NCBI RefSeq assembly: GCF_017115105.1
Contig: NZ_JABXKH010000173.1
Coordinates: forward strand, 18,425-82,424
DNA: 64,000 nt
DNA from: Nostoc sp. NMS2
Lineage (GTDB): Bacteria > Cyanobacteriota > Cyanobacteriia > Cyanobacteriales > Nostocaceae
Direction: 5' to 3'
In this document: piece after piece, positions 53,601-61,886 of the stretch
How the letters are laid out: each line of letters opens with the position of its first letter
How positions within the stretch are numbered: position 1 is the first letter of the stretch
Notes under the pieces: model-generated
Seen by the model: the letters and a program-made list of their open reading frames with translations, nothing else
Told to the model about the DNA's origin: nothing
Databases searched by the model: none
Made by a program: the position numbers and the translations under genes

Positions 53601-53950
53601 TTCAACGTTGGTATGTGACTCACAATACATCAGCTACTTTGGAACTGCGTTCTGATGAAATCGAACCTTTGGGACAGCGTATCTACGAAACTATTCAGAA
53701 CGATCGGGGATATATTTCAGCAGCCCTTTTAGCTCGTTTTGATGACCTGCAATCATTCCCACGTTTGCCATTTGAACCAATAGACAAACCAACCTACGAT
53801 CGCTTGAATCAAGAGGTGAAAGCACGGCGCAAAACAGATGATTTCTGTGCAGTTTTAAGCCGCTACGATTTAGGCGAAATGTCAGAGGCTGGACCTAGTG
53901 GTTGTGACTCTGATAAATGTATGTTTCCCGACCAGCAACCAAGCTCATAA
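50681..53950 (+). CDS. nrdJ: Adenosylcobalamin-dependent ribonucleotide reductase (class II) with intein
   Basis: A 1089-residue precursor; removing the 323-residue intein leaves a 766-residue monomeric class II reductase making deoxyribonucleotides. Extein landmarks: GAYNCTST (first redox Cys), LNPCGEIVGANFH then, after the intein, CNLSEVHLNQ with the thiyl-radical Cys (precursor residue 741), QPSGTKALLTNASSG, and the C-terminal Cys pair in GCDSDKCMF for thioredoxin exchange. There is no partner subunit gene, as expected. A perfect intrinsic terminator follows. The gene depends on splicing for activity. Confidence 0.93.
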   Translation: MVRELERKRQSAKFPETAPAANPVFFRTYSRRTKAGLRETWDEVCDRTLLGLVELGKLTQEEAAILDKMQRHLKAMPSGRWLWVGGTDWITKPKNFSGAYNCTSTNLEDWSAFGLMMDLAMMGCGTGAVLEPQFINQLPPIRNQLNVIVQGEIGSTPVQQRREYTETHIEGNNVTIHVGDSREGWVESYQALLELSTDEQFSAEVEVLVDISDVRKAGETLNGFGGVANPVKLPGLYQRCASILNKVRGRQLNSVECCLLIDQAAVTIVAGNIRRSAGMRQFDSGDGLAATAKDNLWQQDENGNWRIDPERDALRMANHTRVFHRKPTLEECLNAVRKQYYSGEGAIQWAGEAVARSNIDLLPTQALKVEFLQAYEQGTAKQWLEEHYPNLDANELGHRLQRYALNPCGEIVGANFHCVSGDTLLITRDGIHKIKDVVRDEIEIWNGQKWSQVTPFKTGSERKLYRVKFADGSYLDATEYHRFFVKDRFDKEYKEVQTKDLMDVSRYAIHTEPFTIQYEDGLNIDPSYAYTLGVAVGDGTTDKNGNAKVRLYEQKAALSVIGSKSPERKYDYLPTFRDVTDLGFSGEFLKSLKTNPESLNVIASWNRPAILHFIAGLADTDGTNTHGNGIRIYISDYERAYRVQLLLTKCAIRSSLNLCAHKGSVTNYGVRSQDLYYLQITDCGQIPCQRLDVSKGCDAKYKGKWQIVRGVEELPGLHDTYCFNEPEHHKGVFGNTLTGNCNLSEVHLNQIDPRNYKEQEEAFTAGALSVAALLNHKFLEPRYQYSRELDPIVGVSFTGLFDFFVHAFGVDWLRWWEAGRPATPQGLAFKREEEKYLSSWKDIVHRVVWDYCDRHNLKRPNRCTTVQPSGTKALLTNASSGWHPPKAQRFIRRITFGKNDPVALACIDYGYNVIPSQSDKDEQGNLLNDPFDSRVSEWLVEIPVSVSWADLPGADEIDVSKFSVLAQFDFVLQVQRWYVTHNTSATLELRSDEIEPLGQRIYETIQNDRGYISAALLARFDDLQSFPRLPFEPIDKPTYDRLNQEVKARRKTDDFCAVLSRYDLGEMSEAGPSGCDSDKCMFPDQQPSS
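51932..52900 (+). mobile_element. Intein with LAGLIDADG homing endonuclease inside nrdJ
   Basis: Residues 418-740 of the precursor. Block A is CVSGDTLLIT (Cys1); block B has the TEYH (TxxH) motif; endonuclease blocks C and E read LGVAVGDGTTD and IAGLADTDG; block F ends VFGNTLTGN before Cys+1. The last residues are Gly-Asn rather than the usual His-Asn. The insertion point lies directly before the catalytic radical cysteine of the host enzyme. Confidence 0.92.
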
Positions 53951-54001
53951 GGTGAAATAACGTCAACTTAGGGTAGGCAATATTTATCTATTACAATAAA
54001 C

Positions 54002-54039
54002 AGCAGTGGTTTCATATAACATTTAACCACTGCTTTTTT
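54002..54039 (+). terminator. Intrinsic terminator of nrdJ
   Basis: AGCAGTGGTT (54002-54011) and AACCACTGCT (54025-54034), a perfect 10-bp stem, followed by T6. Textbook rho-independent terminator 50 bp after the stop codon. Confidence 0.9.
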
Positions 54040-54076
54040 ATATCAAATAAAATTTGCCTTTTATCCTTTCCTCAGT

Positions 54077-54093
54077 CAATACGGTTCGGTTAA
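54077..54093. repeat. Orphan terminal repeat of MITE family A
   Basis: CAATACGGTTCGGTTAA lies 4 bp before the ATG of the dehydrogenase gene. It matches the family A ends, but no inverted partner is nearby; it is either a solo remnant or coincidental reuse as 5' leader. Confidence 0.6.
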
Positions 54094-54097
54094 CACA

Positions 54098-55111
54098 ATG
54101 AAAGCTTACGAAATTCAAAGCAATGGTGGGATTGATGCCCTCGCATTAGTTGATCGCCCTGAACCAAAACCAACTGCGGGACAAGTTCTCATTCAAGTCA
54201 AAGCAACATCCTTAAATTACCGCGATTTGCTCGTCGCTGAGGGTGCTTACGGTGGTGGACAGAAGTATCCGTTAATTCCCCTGTCTGACGGTGCAGGAGA
54301 GGTTATGGCGGTAGGGGAAGGTGTTACACGAGTTAAAATAGGCGATCGCGTCGCTGGTATTTTCTTCCAAAACTGGATTTATGCCTCTTTAACCAAAGAG
54401 AAAATGAAATCCGATCTCGGAGGCGGTATTAATGGAATGCTGGCTGAATATGTCGTATTACACGAAGATGGTTTGGTGATATTACCTGACCACTTATCCT
54501 ATATTGAAGGAGCGACTTTACCCTGTGCAGCAGTTACCGCTTGGCATGGACTGGTGACAAAAGGCAATATTGGCGCAGGTGATAGTATTTTATTACTCGG
54601 TACTGGGGGAGTTTCGATTTTTGCTCTCCAGTTTGCCAAGATACATGGTGCTAGAGTGATTATTACTTCCAGCAGTGATGAGAAATTGACACTAGCTAAA
54701 CAGCTTGGTGCTGACGAGGCGATTAACTACAAAACAACACCAGATTGGGAAAAGCAAGTTTATCAATTAACTAATCGCATAGGTGTAGATCATGTAGTTG
54801 AGGTAGGCGGTGCAGGGACTCTGCCAAAATCATTACAAGCAGTCCGCATTGGGGGACGGATTAGTTTGATTGGCGTATTGTCAGGTAGAGGAAGTGAAAT
54901 TGACCCCATGCCAATACTTTTTAAAAGTTTAACAGTTCAGGGCATTTATGTTGGTAGTCGAGAAATGTTTGAGGCGATGAATCTGGCGATGCAACAGCAT
55001 CAAATCAAACCAATTATTGATCGAATTTTTCCCTTCACTGAAGCGCGAGAAGCTTATCATTATCTCAAAAGTGCGGCTCACTTTGGTAAAGTCGTAATTC
55101 ATAATTCGTAA
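54098..55111 (+). CDS. Zinc-type alcohol dehydrogenase / quinone oxidoreductase-like (MDR)
   Basis: A 337-residue medium-chain reductase. GroES-like domain with SLNYRDLLVAEGAYGG; Rossmann domain with LGTGGVSIFALQFAK near residue 167. The usual Cys zinc ligand after the first strand is absent (the motif is LNYRD), so it belongs to the non-zinc quinone oxidoreductase-type branch, NADPH-preferring in relatives. Substrate unknown. Its leader overlaps the orphan MITE end, and no ribosome-binding site is obvious. Confidence 0.88.
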   Translation: MKAYEIQSNGGIDALALVDRPEPKPTAGQVLIQVKATSLNYRDLLVAEGAYGGGQKYPLIPLSDGAGEVMAVGEGVTRVKIGDRVAGIFFQNWIYASLTKEKMKSDLGGGINGMLAEYVVLHEDGLVILPDHLSYIEGATLPCAAVTAWHGLVTKGNIGAGDSILLLGTGGVSIFALQFAKIHGARVIITSSSDEKLTLAKQLGADEAINYKTTPDWEKQVYQLTNRIGVDHVVEVGGAGTLPKSLQAVRIGGRISLIGVLSGRGSEIDPMPILFKSLTVQGIYVGSREMFEAMNLAMQQHQIKPIIDRIFPFTEAREAYHYLKSAAHFGKVVIHNS

Positions 55112-55129
55112 TTCGTAATTCTAAAGAGT

Positions 55130-55182
55130 TTAATTATATGTTTCAAGTGGGGTTTAAATTTCCACTTGAAACATATAATTAA
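55130..55182. terminator. 21-bp perfect palindrome between convergent genes
   Basis: The left arm 55130-55150 (begins TTAATTATATGTTTC) and right arm 55162-55182 pair over 21 bases with an 11-base loop. It sits exactly between the converging dehydrogenase and glutathione transferase genes, so it is probably a bidirectional terminator. Confidence 0.75.
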
Positions 55183-55188
55183 TTACAT

Positions 55189-55860
55189 TTAAACAGCAGC
55201 GAGAGTAGGCGCAGCGAATTTAGCATATCGCTCAATGTAGAATTCCTTAGAGTGAGCGATCGCTTTCACAGATTCACGCTCTTTCAAAGCACGTTTCCAT
55301 TGACGTATACGGGTAAATCCCTCTGGTATCCCAAAACCACGATATTGCTTTAGTGCAGCCCAGCGCTCAAACCACGGAAAATAGGTGAAATCCACCAAAC
55401 TGATGGATTCACCAAACCAGTAAGGGCCTTCCCCAGAAAGCTTTGCCAAACCTTCGTTTTCAATGAATTCCAGGTGTTTGTATAGTTCTTGTTTAGCTTC
55501 TTCTTGTTTTTGAGGATCTGAACTCCGCAGTAGGGTAGAAAAAGCGGGAACGAACCTAGTGTTAGCAAAATCGATCCAGATACGAGCCTGTGCCCTAGCA
55601 GCAAGACTGCTGGGTAACAGTGGTGGATTAGGAAATACCTCATCTAGATACTCGTTAATTACTGCTGACTCCCAAACTCGGTTATCGCCATGAGTTAGTG
55701 CAGGCACTTTACCATAAGGGGAAACTTTGGTAAAACCTTCAGGCTTATTCTGCAAATCAATCTCAATCAAATCGAAGTCTATGCCCTTCTCTTGGAGTAC
55801 CAAACGGGTACGGTGAGCATAAGGACAAACAACTGCACTGTATACTTTGATTTCAGCCAT
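55189..55860 (-). CDS. Glutathione S-transferase family protein
   Basis: A 223-residue soluble protein. Thioredoxin-like N-terminal domain with a CPYAHR active-site motif (Cys near residue 11) as in omega/beta-like or dehalogenase-type transferases, glutathione-binding KVPAL and ESAVINEYLDE, then an all-helical C-terminal domain. The ATG at 55860 is chosen because MAEIKVYS opens the first strand; the longer frame adds 23 residues without family features. Substrate unknown. Confidence 0.88.
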   Translation of the reverse strand: MAEIKVYSAVVCPYAHRTRLVLQEKGIDFDLIEIDLQNKPEGFTKVSPYGKVPALTHGDNRVWESAVINEYLDEVFPNPPLLPSSLAARAQARIWIDFANTRFVPAFSTLLRSSDPQKQEEAKQELYKHLEFIENEGLAKLSGEGPYWFGESISLVDFTYFPWFERWAALKQYRGFGIPEGFTRIRQWKRALKERESVKAIAHSKEFYIERYAKFAAPTLAAV

Positions 55861-56101
55861 GTTTAAGTTCCTTAGTAAATAGGACTTGTTAATCGGCATT
55901 GGGAATTGAATTCTCATCAAAAATCCCAAATCTTAAATGGGCATGGGGCAAAACAGTGCTGAGTTAGGAGTTAAGAGTTATTCTCCACTCAGCACGGGCT
56001 AAACCTTAGCTATCCGCTAATGGAACTCGGAACTCAGAACTCCTGAAGGGCATTGGGTATTATTATTCTTCTCCTGCTCCCCCTGCTCCCCTTGCCTTCT
56101 T

Positions 56102-57229
56102 CTAAAGCCAGGGCACTTCTTCAGGTGCATAACGGAAGGCGCGGAAAACTGTATTTTGCTCCCCACGAGTTACCGGCGATTTCTCACCTGGAATATTCCG
56201 AGATGCAAAGTGGGGGTTGATGTATTCCCAAACAATCTCTCCTGCAACTGTCACCTCGAATATCCGGCCGTAAGCACCTTCTGTAATCAAGGTATTGCCA
56301 TTCGCTAAACGTTGCGCTCCTGATATGTATGCACTGAAGAAATTTTGAGGCGGGTTGTCGGTGTATTCCCAAACAATCTCTTTCGTTTCACGGTTTACCT
56401 CAATTACACGGGAGAAATTGAGAGCGATGTTACGACGATGTGCGCCATTGTCGAAAATCAAGATATTACCGTTAGCTAGCTCGTTCGGGAAGTGCTGCTG
56501 TGCTAGCACTTCATCACCCAACGTCCAAATTATTTCTCCCGTTTTGCGATCGATAATGATAACTGTGGAGATATTGCGAAAGCTCACTATAATATTGCCA
56601 TCGGCGAGTTCCCCAACGGTATTTCCATGAGTCCATTCGTGTCGATGATCCTGGGGTGTAATGGTAAATATATCTGGATCGAGGTGTTCGTGGGCGTGCC
56701 AAGTCCAAACAATTTCACCTCGTGGAGTCACTTCATAAAGCACATCAGCATAGATATTCCCATCTGGTTCTGTACCTGGTACGCCGCCTTTGATCCGAGG
56801 TACTAACGACTGAGGTATTTTTTCAATGGCGAGTAAAATTGTGTTGCCATTGGCTAGTCTGCGTCCATCGTGATGATGATCTGGATGCTTATATTCCCAA
56901 ATAATATTTCCTTTGGGATCTGCCTCTAAAACAACACCACTTTTAAACGCAGCCCACAAAGCAAAACGTAGTGGTTCTTCTGGTGGAGTCTTACCGTTAT
57001 AAAAAAGGTTGCCATTGGGCAAGAGATAACCATATAACCCTGGTGGATATGGCAGATTCCACTGGTGTACGACTTTTCCTTCTAAGTTCAGGAGGTAAAC
57101 TTCACCTTGACCTGTCAGGGGCGTGAAAAGTGTGTATCCTTTGAATACTTTTTCGGGATTGTAAGCCTTTAAGCCAGTACCCCGACGACGAACAGTATTC
57201 TGGTCAACTGATGTTGCTGTAAAAGTCAT
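56102..57229 (-). CDS. Arylsulfotransferase (ASST)-like beta-propeller protein
   Basis: A 375-residue protein with repeated blades of the form LANGNTLI...GEIVWEY, matching the arylsulfotransferase family. His-rich patch HPDHHHDGRR and HDHRHEWTHGN may include the catalytic His. No signal peptide is visible, whereas enterobacterial ASST is periplasmic. It is 18 bp upstream of the end of the aldo/keto reductase gene, which is transcribed in the same direction, so the two form a likely operon. Enzymatic activity is uncertain. Confidence 0.75.
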   Translation of the reverse strand: MTFTATSVDQNTVRRRGTGLKAYNPEKVFKGYTLFTPLTGQGEVYLLNLEGKVVHQWNLPYPPGLYGYLLPNGNLFYNGKTPPEEPLRFALWAAFKSGVVLEADPKGNIIWEYKHPDHHHDGRRLANGNTILLAIEKIPQSLVPRIKGGVPGTEPDGNIYADVLYEVTPRGEIVWTWHAHEHLDPDIFTITPQDHRHEWTHGNTVGELADGNIIVSFRNISTVIIIDRKTGEIIWTLGDEVLAQQHFPNELANGNILIFDNGAHRRNIALNFSRVIEVNRETKEIVWEYTDNPPQNFFSAYISGAQRLANGNTLITEGAYGRIFEVTVAGEIVWEYINPHFASRNIPGEKSPVTRGEQNTVFRAFRYAPEEVPWL

Positions 57230-57247
57230 ATTCCACCTACTAAACTT

Positions 57248-58285
57248 TTATGGTGCTGGGTTTGGAGACTGAGCATGAACTATATCCAACTCTTCCAAAA
57301 TGTCTTTATTGAGAACTACATCCACACTTTCCAAATTCTCTTTGAGTTGTTCTAGTGTCGTAGCACCAATAATTGTGCTAGGCACAAACCAACGACTCCG
57401 CACGAATGCCAAAGCCAAATGCGCTGGACTCAGTTGATAGCGCTTGGCAATTTCCACATAAGCTGCTACTGCTTCGGTGACTTTTGGTTTTAAGTAGCGC
57501 TGACCAAAATTTTCAAACAAACTGAATCTTGCCTTTTCTGGTTTGCCATTTAGGTATTTACCAGTTAATAAACCAAATGCCAAAGGACTATAAGCTAGTA
57601 ACCCAATTTCTTCCTGATAAACTGCTTCTGCTAAGGCTCCATCAAATACTCGATTCAGCAAGTTATAGGCATTTTGAATTGAAACAACTTTGGGCAATCC
57701 TAATTGTTTAGCAGCATTACTAAATTGGGCAACTCCCCAAGGTGTCTCATTACTCAAACCGATATAGCGAATTTTTCCTGCCTTAATTACGTCGTCAAAA
57801 ACTGCTAGCTGTTCAACGATGGGAACCGTTTTTTCTACCTGAGTCGGATCGAATACCGTTTGCCCAAACCGTGGTACATAGCGATCGGGCCAGTGGATTT
57901 GATACAAATCAATATAATCTGTTTGTAATCTTTTCAAACTATCATCTACAGCTTGTTTGATATTATCACGGTCAATTGCTTTGGCTCCACCACGTAACCA
58001 TTTAAAGCCACGACCGGGGCCAGCAATTTTAGTAGCTAGAATCAGTTGTTCTCTTTGTTGACGCTTTAACCATTCGCCAATGTAAGTTTCAGTTAATCCA
58101 TAAGTTTCGGCACTTGTTGGTACTGGGTACATCTCCGCCGCATCAATAAAGTTGACTCCTTGGGCAATAGAATAATCTAACTGTTCATGGGCTTCTTCAA
58201 TAGTATTTTGCTGTCCATAAGTCATAGTGCCAAGACAAATTTCGGAAACTTTTAAGTCACTTTTACCAAGTTGGTTATACTTCAT
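57248..58285 (-). CDS. Aldo/keto reductase (Tas-like)
   Basis: A 345-residue NADPH-dependent TIM-barrel reductase. Catalytic tetrad: Asp in FIDAAEMYP with Tyr, Lys in LATKI, and His in YQIHWPD. The NADP site near the C-terminus is STIIGATTLEQLKENL. Similar in layout to E. coli Tas. It is the first gene of a two-gene unit with the ASST-like protein. Natural substrate unknown. Confidence 0.9.
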   Translation of the reverse strand: MKYNQLGKSDLKVSEICLGTMTYGQQNTIEEAHEQLDYSIAQGVNFIDAAEMYPVPTSAETYGLTETYIGEWLKRQQREQLILATKIAGPGRGFKWLRGGAKAIDRDNIKQAVDDSLKRLQTDYIDLYQIHWPDRYVPRFGQTVFDPTQVEKTVPIVEQLAVFDDVIKAGKIRYIGLSNETPWGVAQFSNAAKQLGLPKVVSIQNAYNLLNRVFDGALAEAVYQEEIGLLAYSPLAFGLLTGKYLNGKPEKARFSLFENFGQRYLKPKVTEAVAAYVEIAKRYQLSPAHLALAFVRSRWFVPSTIIGATTLEQLKENLESVDVVLNKDILEELDIVHAQSPNPAP

Positions 58286-59112
58286 ATTTCCGCGTTGTTA
58301 TTCAGTTGATTTAACAGTGATATTTTTGTTGGATATTTTGCATTTTGTCAAGGGCGCTATTATTTTTAATTAAATTAGCTTCAAACAACACTTACTTGGG
58401 TGCAAAACCAGTATAAATTTGTTATCAGAAAATTAGTATTCTGCCAAAATACTAAAAGTGGATCGACAAACCGTATTTTATGGGCGCAATTGTTTATTAT
58501 TTCATAGATGAAGCAGATCGGTAAGCTAATTTAGAGAAAAATCTAAAATTGTAGTAGAAAATACTTGCTTTTTTTGAGCTTTTGTGAGGTGGGCTAGAAT
58601 AGCCTGAATATATACTACGGTAAAACGGTAGATTTACAGTACTAAATTTAAGAATCTTAAGATTATTCTAGAATTAAGTCTTAACAAATCTTAATATTAA
58701 TGTATCTAGCTCTAAGTATCTTGTCTTCATGGCAATCAAAATATACCAAATTTACCTGAAATAGTTTATAAGCCTGGTAGCAATTACAAAAACTTAGGAT
58801 TTTAATGATTTCTATAACTAGGATATTTTTACTGCGATCGCTTCCAGCAATGCTCATATTTATAGCAATGTATTTGGATGCACAAGGGAGAAGCCAGTAA
58901 GCAAGAAGGCTTTAACTAAATCAGCGCCAAGGTGTAGACCGTCGTAGACAGCGCATTTTCTCAGGAATCTTTTGACTAACTTCATTTTTTCTTAATTCTA
59001 CTACCAGTAAAAACCTTTTTAAAAGTCAGTGATATAAAATATACTAAGAATAAATACAGAGAAAAAAGTAATTCTCTGTGAATACTCGTTTTTTCATATA
59101 AAGAGGTGCATT
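58286..59112. other. 827-bp AT-rich intergenic region
   Basis: Between divergent genes. No convincing open frame, tRNA or repeat was seen. Strongly AT-rich throughout; it should carry both promoters. Confidence 0.5.
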
Positions 59113-59781
59113 ATGGAATATCTTGCTTATTCTCACATGTTTATTGCTCAAGAAGAGGCATCTGCAAACACCAAACATAATCTTCCTAAATCTCAATTAA
59201 ATGGCAAAGAACCTCTTAAATCTTCCAACATAGTTATTGCTGAAAAACAGGCATCTACAAACAGCAAATCTAAGTTCAATTGGAAAAAACTACTTAAATC
59301 TTCAGCTTGGTTAGCTTTAGCTGGTGTTGGTGTATTACTTATTGCTGCTGCCCAAATTCAAATGAGTTCGGCTGCTTATGTAAAGACTAACGGCAGTTGT
59401 TTGCGTATCCGTACAGGCCCAAGCACCAACTACTCTTATATTGATTGTGTATCAAATGGTGCAACCCTTCCAGCGATTGAAAGGTATGAAAACGGTTTTG
59501 CTCGGCTTTCTACGGGTAGATATGTTTTTGCCCGATGGGTTGGCGATAAACCTAACAATTCTTCAGTGACTAGACCTGGTGGTGTTGGTGGTTCAGTTAT
59601 TCTTTCCCGTGGTTCTAAAGGTCAGCTTGTAAGAGACGTTCAGACAGCTTTAGGTAATATCAGAGTTGATGGAATTTACGGTCAAGAAACTGTTAACCAA
59701 GTGCGAACCTTTCAGGCAAGTAAAGGTCTACTTGTAGATGGTACGGTGGGGCCCGAAACTAGAGCAGCTTTGGGTATTTAA
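59113..59781 (+). CDS. SH3-domain and peptidoglycan-binding protein, membrane-anchored
   Basis: A 222-residue envelope protein. The cytoplasmic N-terminus holds a degenerate duplication (IAQEEASANTKHN and IAEKQASTNSKSK, each ending LKSS). There is one membrane helix at about 71-93 (WLALAGVGVLLIAAAQIQM), then a bacterial SH3 domain (LRIRTGPSTNYSYIDCV) and a C-terminal peptidoglycan-binding domain (SKGQLVRDVQTALG, DGIYGQETVNQVRTFQ). AAAGAGG precedes the ATG. It probably binds cell-wall glycan; no catalytic domain is present. Confidence 0.85.
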   Translation: MEYLAYSHMFIAQEEASANTKHNLPKSQLNGKEPLKSSNIVIAEKQASTNSKSKFNWKKLLKSSAWLALAGVGVLLIAAAQIQMSSAAYVKTNGSCLRIRTGPSTNYSYIDCVSNGATLPAIERYENGFARLSTGRYVFARWVGDKPNNSSVTRPGGVGGSVILSRGSKGQLVRDVQTALGNIRVDGIYGQETVNQVRTFQASKGLLVDGTVGPETRAALGI

Positions 59782-60048
59782 AAGTTAGAGACAATTTCAT
59801 CAACAAGCCACTTTTGAAAAATATCATTTGCAGGTTATATCTGTTTTCTTGTGGGATGGAGAGAAATCTAAACTAAGGAAGTCTTAGATTAAAACTTCTC
59901 TTATCAGAGACGCTGCGCGAACGGAACGTCTCGCCCGTCTTAAGGCGGGCGAGATGCTTACCTCACAAAATTGAAACTGTGTTGAATGCAAATAAGAAAA
60001 GTCGATTTTATACACCCTGAAAAACAGAAATTTTGGATTTTGTTTAAT

Positions 60049-61179
60049 CTAAGTTGATATTTCTGATGAAACACCCAAGTAATTTTGCACAATCTGCAAA
60101 ATCCGCTCTGCTGCATGACCATCTCCAAAGGGATTAATTGCATTTGCCATTGCTTCATAGGCATCTGGATTGCTCAGTAACTCAGCAGCATCTGCAAAAA
60201 TATTCTCACTCGTCGTGCCTACAAGTTTGGCCGTACCGGCTGCAATAGCCTCTGGTCTTTCGGTGGTATCTCTCAAAACTAGTACTGGTTTCCCCAAACT
60301 GGGGGCTTCTTCTTGCAAACCACCAGAGTCAGTGAGCAAAAGATGCGATCGCTCAATTGCTCCCACTAGTTCGCCATAATCTAGAGGTTCAGTCAAGAAA
60401 ATTCGGGGATGATTCCCTAAAAGCTCTTGCAACGGGACTCGCACTGTGGGATTGCGGTGTAATGGTAAGAGCATTGCTGTATCAGGAAACTTGTCTAAGA
60501 TTTGTAAAAACCCCTCTGCGATCGCTTGCAGTGGTTCTCCCCAATTCTCCCGCCGATGAACTGTTGCTAGCAGAACGCGATATGAATCCCAGTCTAAGCC
60601 TGGTACATGACAAACAGATTGGGTCGCAGCTACATTCAACAGCGCATCAATTACCGTGTTACCCGTCATGTGAATTTCACCCAAAACACCAGAACGGTGC
60701 AAATTTTCCACAGCCCAAGGAGTCGGCGCAAAGTGCAACTGACTAATTTGAGAAATCAACCGCCGATTAGCTTCTTCTGGGTAAGGATTGAAGATATCAT
60801 CAGTTCTTAAACCTGCTTCAACATGACCAATAGGGATTTTTTGATAAAAAGCTGCCAAAGCTGCGGCAAAAGCCGTTGTAGTGTCTCCCTGCACCACCAC
60901 TAAATCTGGCTTTCTCTCTTTAAATAACGCTTCTAGTCCTTTTAAACTGCGGCAGGTAATATCACTTAAAGATTGCTGAACCTGCATAATTTCCAAGTCA
61001 TAATCTGCCTTGATGTTGAACAGCCGCATAACTTGCTCAACCATCTCCCGATGTTGTCCAGTTAAAATGACTTGCGACTCAAAAGCTGAAGACTTCTGGA
61101 AAACCTGAATCACTGGAGCGAGTTTAATCGCTTCGGGACGAGTACCCAAGATAATGCAAACCCGTTTTTTATTAGTCAT
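60049..61179 (-). CDS. wecB: UDP-N-acetylglucosamine 2-epimerase (non-hydrolysing)
   Basis: A 376-residue GT-B-fold epimerase converting UDP-GlcNAc to UDP-ManNAc for surface polysaccharides. Motifs in order: GTRPEAIKLAPV, GQHREM, VQGDTT, HVEAGLRT, HRRENWG, TDSGGLQEEAPSLGKPVLVLRDTTERPE. Full length and intact. It is monocistronic here, flanked by small repeats at its start (TTAGTCATTAGTCA). Confidence 0.95.
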   Translation of the reverse strand: MTNKKRVCIILGTRPEAIKLAPVIQVFQKSSAFESQVILTGQHREMVEQVMRLFNIKADYDLEIMQVQQSLSDITCRSLKGLEALFKERKPDLVVVQGDTTTAFAAALAAFYQKIPIGHVEAGLRTDDIFNPYPEEANRRLISQISQLHFAPTPWAVENLHRSGVLGEIHMTGNTVIDALLNVAATQSVCHVPGLDWDSYRVLLATVHRRENWGEPLQAIAEGFLQILDKFPDTAMLLPLHRNPTVRVPLQELLGNHPRIFLTEPLDYGELVGAIERSHLLLTDSGGLQEEAPSLGKPVLVLRDTTERPEAIAAGTAKLVGTTSENIFADAAELLSNPDAYEAMANAINPFGDGHAAERILQIVQNYLGVSSEIST

Positions 61180-61370
61180 TAGTCATTAGTCATCTGTGAT
61201 TTGCCAATGGTTATAGTCAATGGTCTATGGCAAATAGTCAATAGCTGACAGTCAATCATTACACAAATCATAAGTTTGACACTCCCCGCCATAAATCGAC
61301 GGGGATTCTTGGTTCAGCGATATCGCTTAAACTAGCTTCCTTGCGTTACCTAGCCCATATAAAAAGCATG

Positions 61371-61392
61371 AAAAAACCCGGCTTAATCGGGT
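61371..61392 (-). terminator. Intrinsic terminator, distal copy
   Basis: On the - strand ACCCGATTAAGCCGGGTTTT continues to six T. It sits in a direct repeat with the copy at 61442-61462 (shared GCATGAAAAAACCCGGCTTA on the + strand). Confidence 0.8.
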
Positions 61393-61441
61393 AGATGAAC
61401 TGTTTATTGAATTCAACTGTAATCGATCGTTAGAAAGCATG

Positions 61442-61462
61442 AAAAAACCCGGCTTAACCGGG
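61442..61462 (-). terminator. Intrinsic terminator, proximal copy
   Basis: On the - strand CCCGGTTAAGCCGGGTTTTT, a 5-bp GC stem with U-run, 35 bp beyond the stop of the membrane-protein gene. It is duplicated 71 bp further on. Confidence 0.85.
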
Positions 61463-61496
61463 CAGACACACTGTTTGTCGTATTTACTTGTGATGA

Positions 61497-61871
61497 CTAC
61501 ATTTTAATCTCACAAGTTAAAGGGCAAGCAGCATAAACAGTAGTCTGCATTTGGTCTGCCTCTCCATGCAGCCAGCTTAACCATTTAACTTCACTGGGAT
61601 GAACTCCTTTAATAGTTAGCACACCCGCAGCCAATACAACTGCCATGACATTAAACATGATTAAAGCGCCTGCTACAAGCAAAACAGCACTAACAGGCAT
61701 CACAGATTGCAAGATGATCGATAACAGACATCCAACCGTAGCCATTAAGACAACTAATGGAAAACCGACAACCAACAAGCATACTGCTAATGTAAAAGTC
61801 CATATTAAAAAGCTTTTAATCATCAACAAGGAGTAGGTCTTTCCTAGATTAGAGCTTTGAGCAGAAACCAT
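61497..61871 (-). CDS. Small membrane protein, unknown
   Basis: 124 residues. Two or three hydrophobic helices (about 18-46, 48-64 and 66-86) precede a short tail with two Cys (YAACPLTCEIKM). No family recognised. The ATG at 61871 is chosen because GGGAGGAAAAGTC lies directly before it; the longer frame from a TTG would swallow that site. It is followed by twin terminators. Confidence 0.6.
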   Translation of the reverse strand: MVSAQSSNLGKTYSLLMIKSFLIWTFTLAVCLLVVGFPLVVLMATVGCLLSIILQSVMPVSAVLLVAGALIMFNVMAVVLAAGVLTIKGVHPSEVKWLSWLHGEADQMQTTVYAACPLTCEIKM

Positions 61872-61886
61872 GACTTTTCCTCCCAA

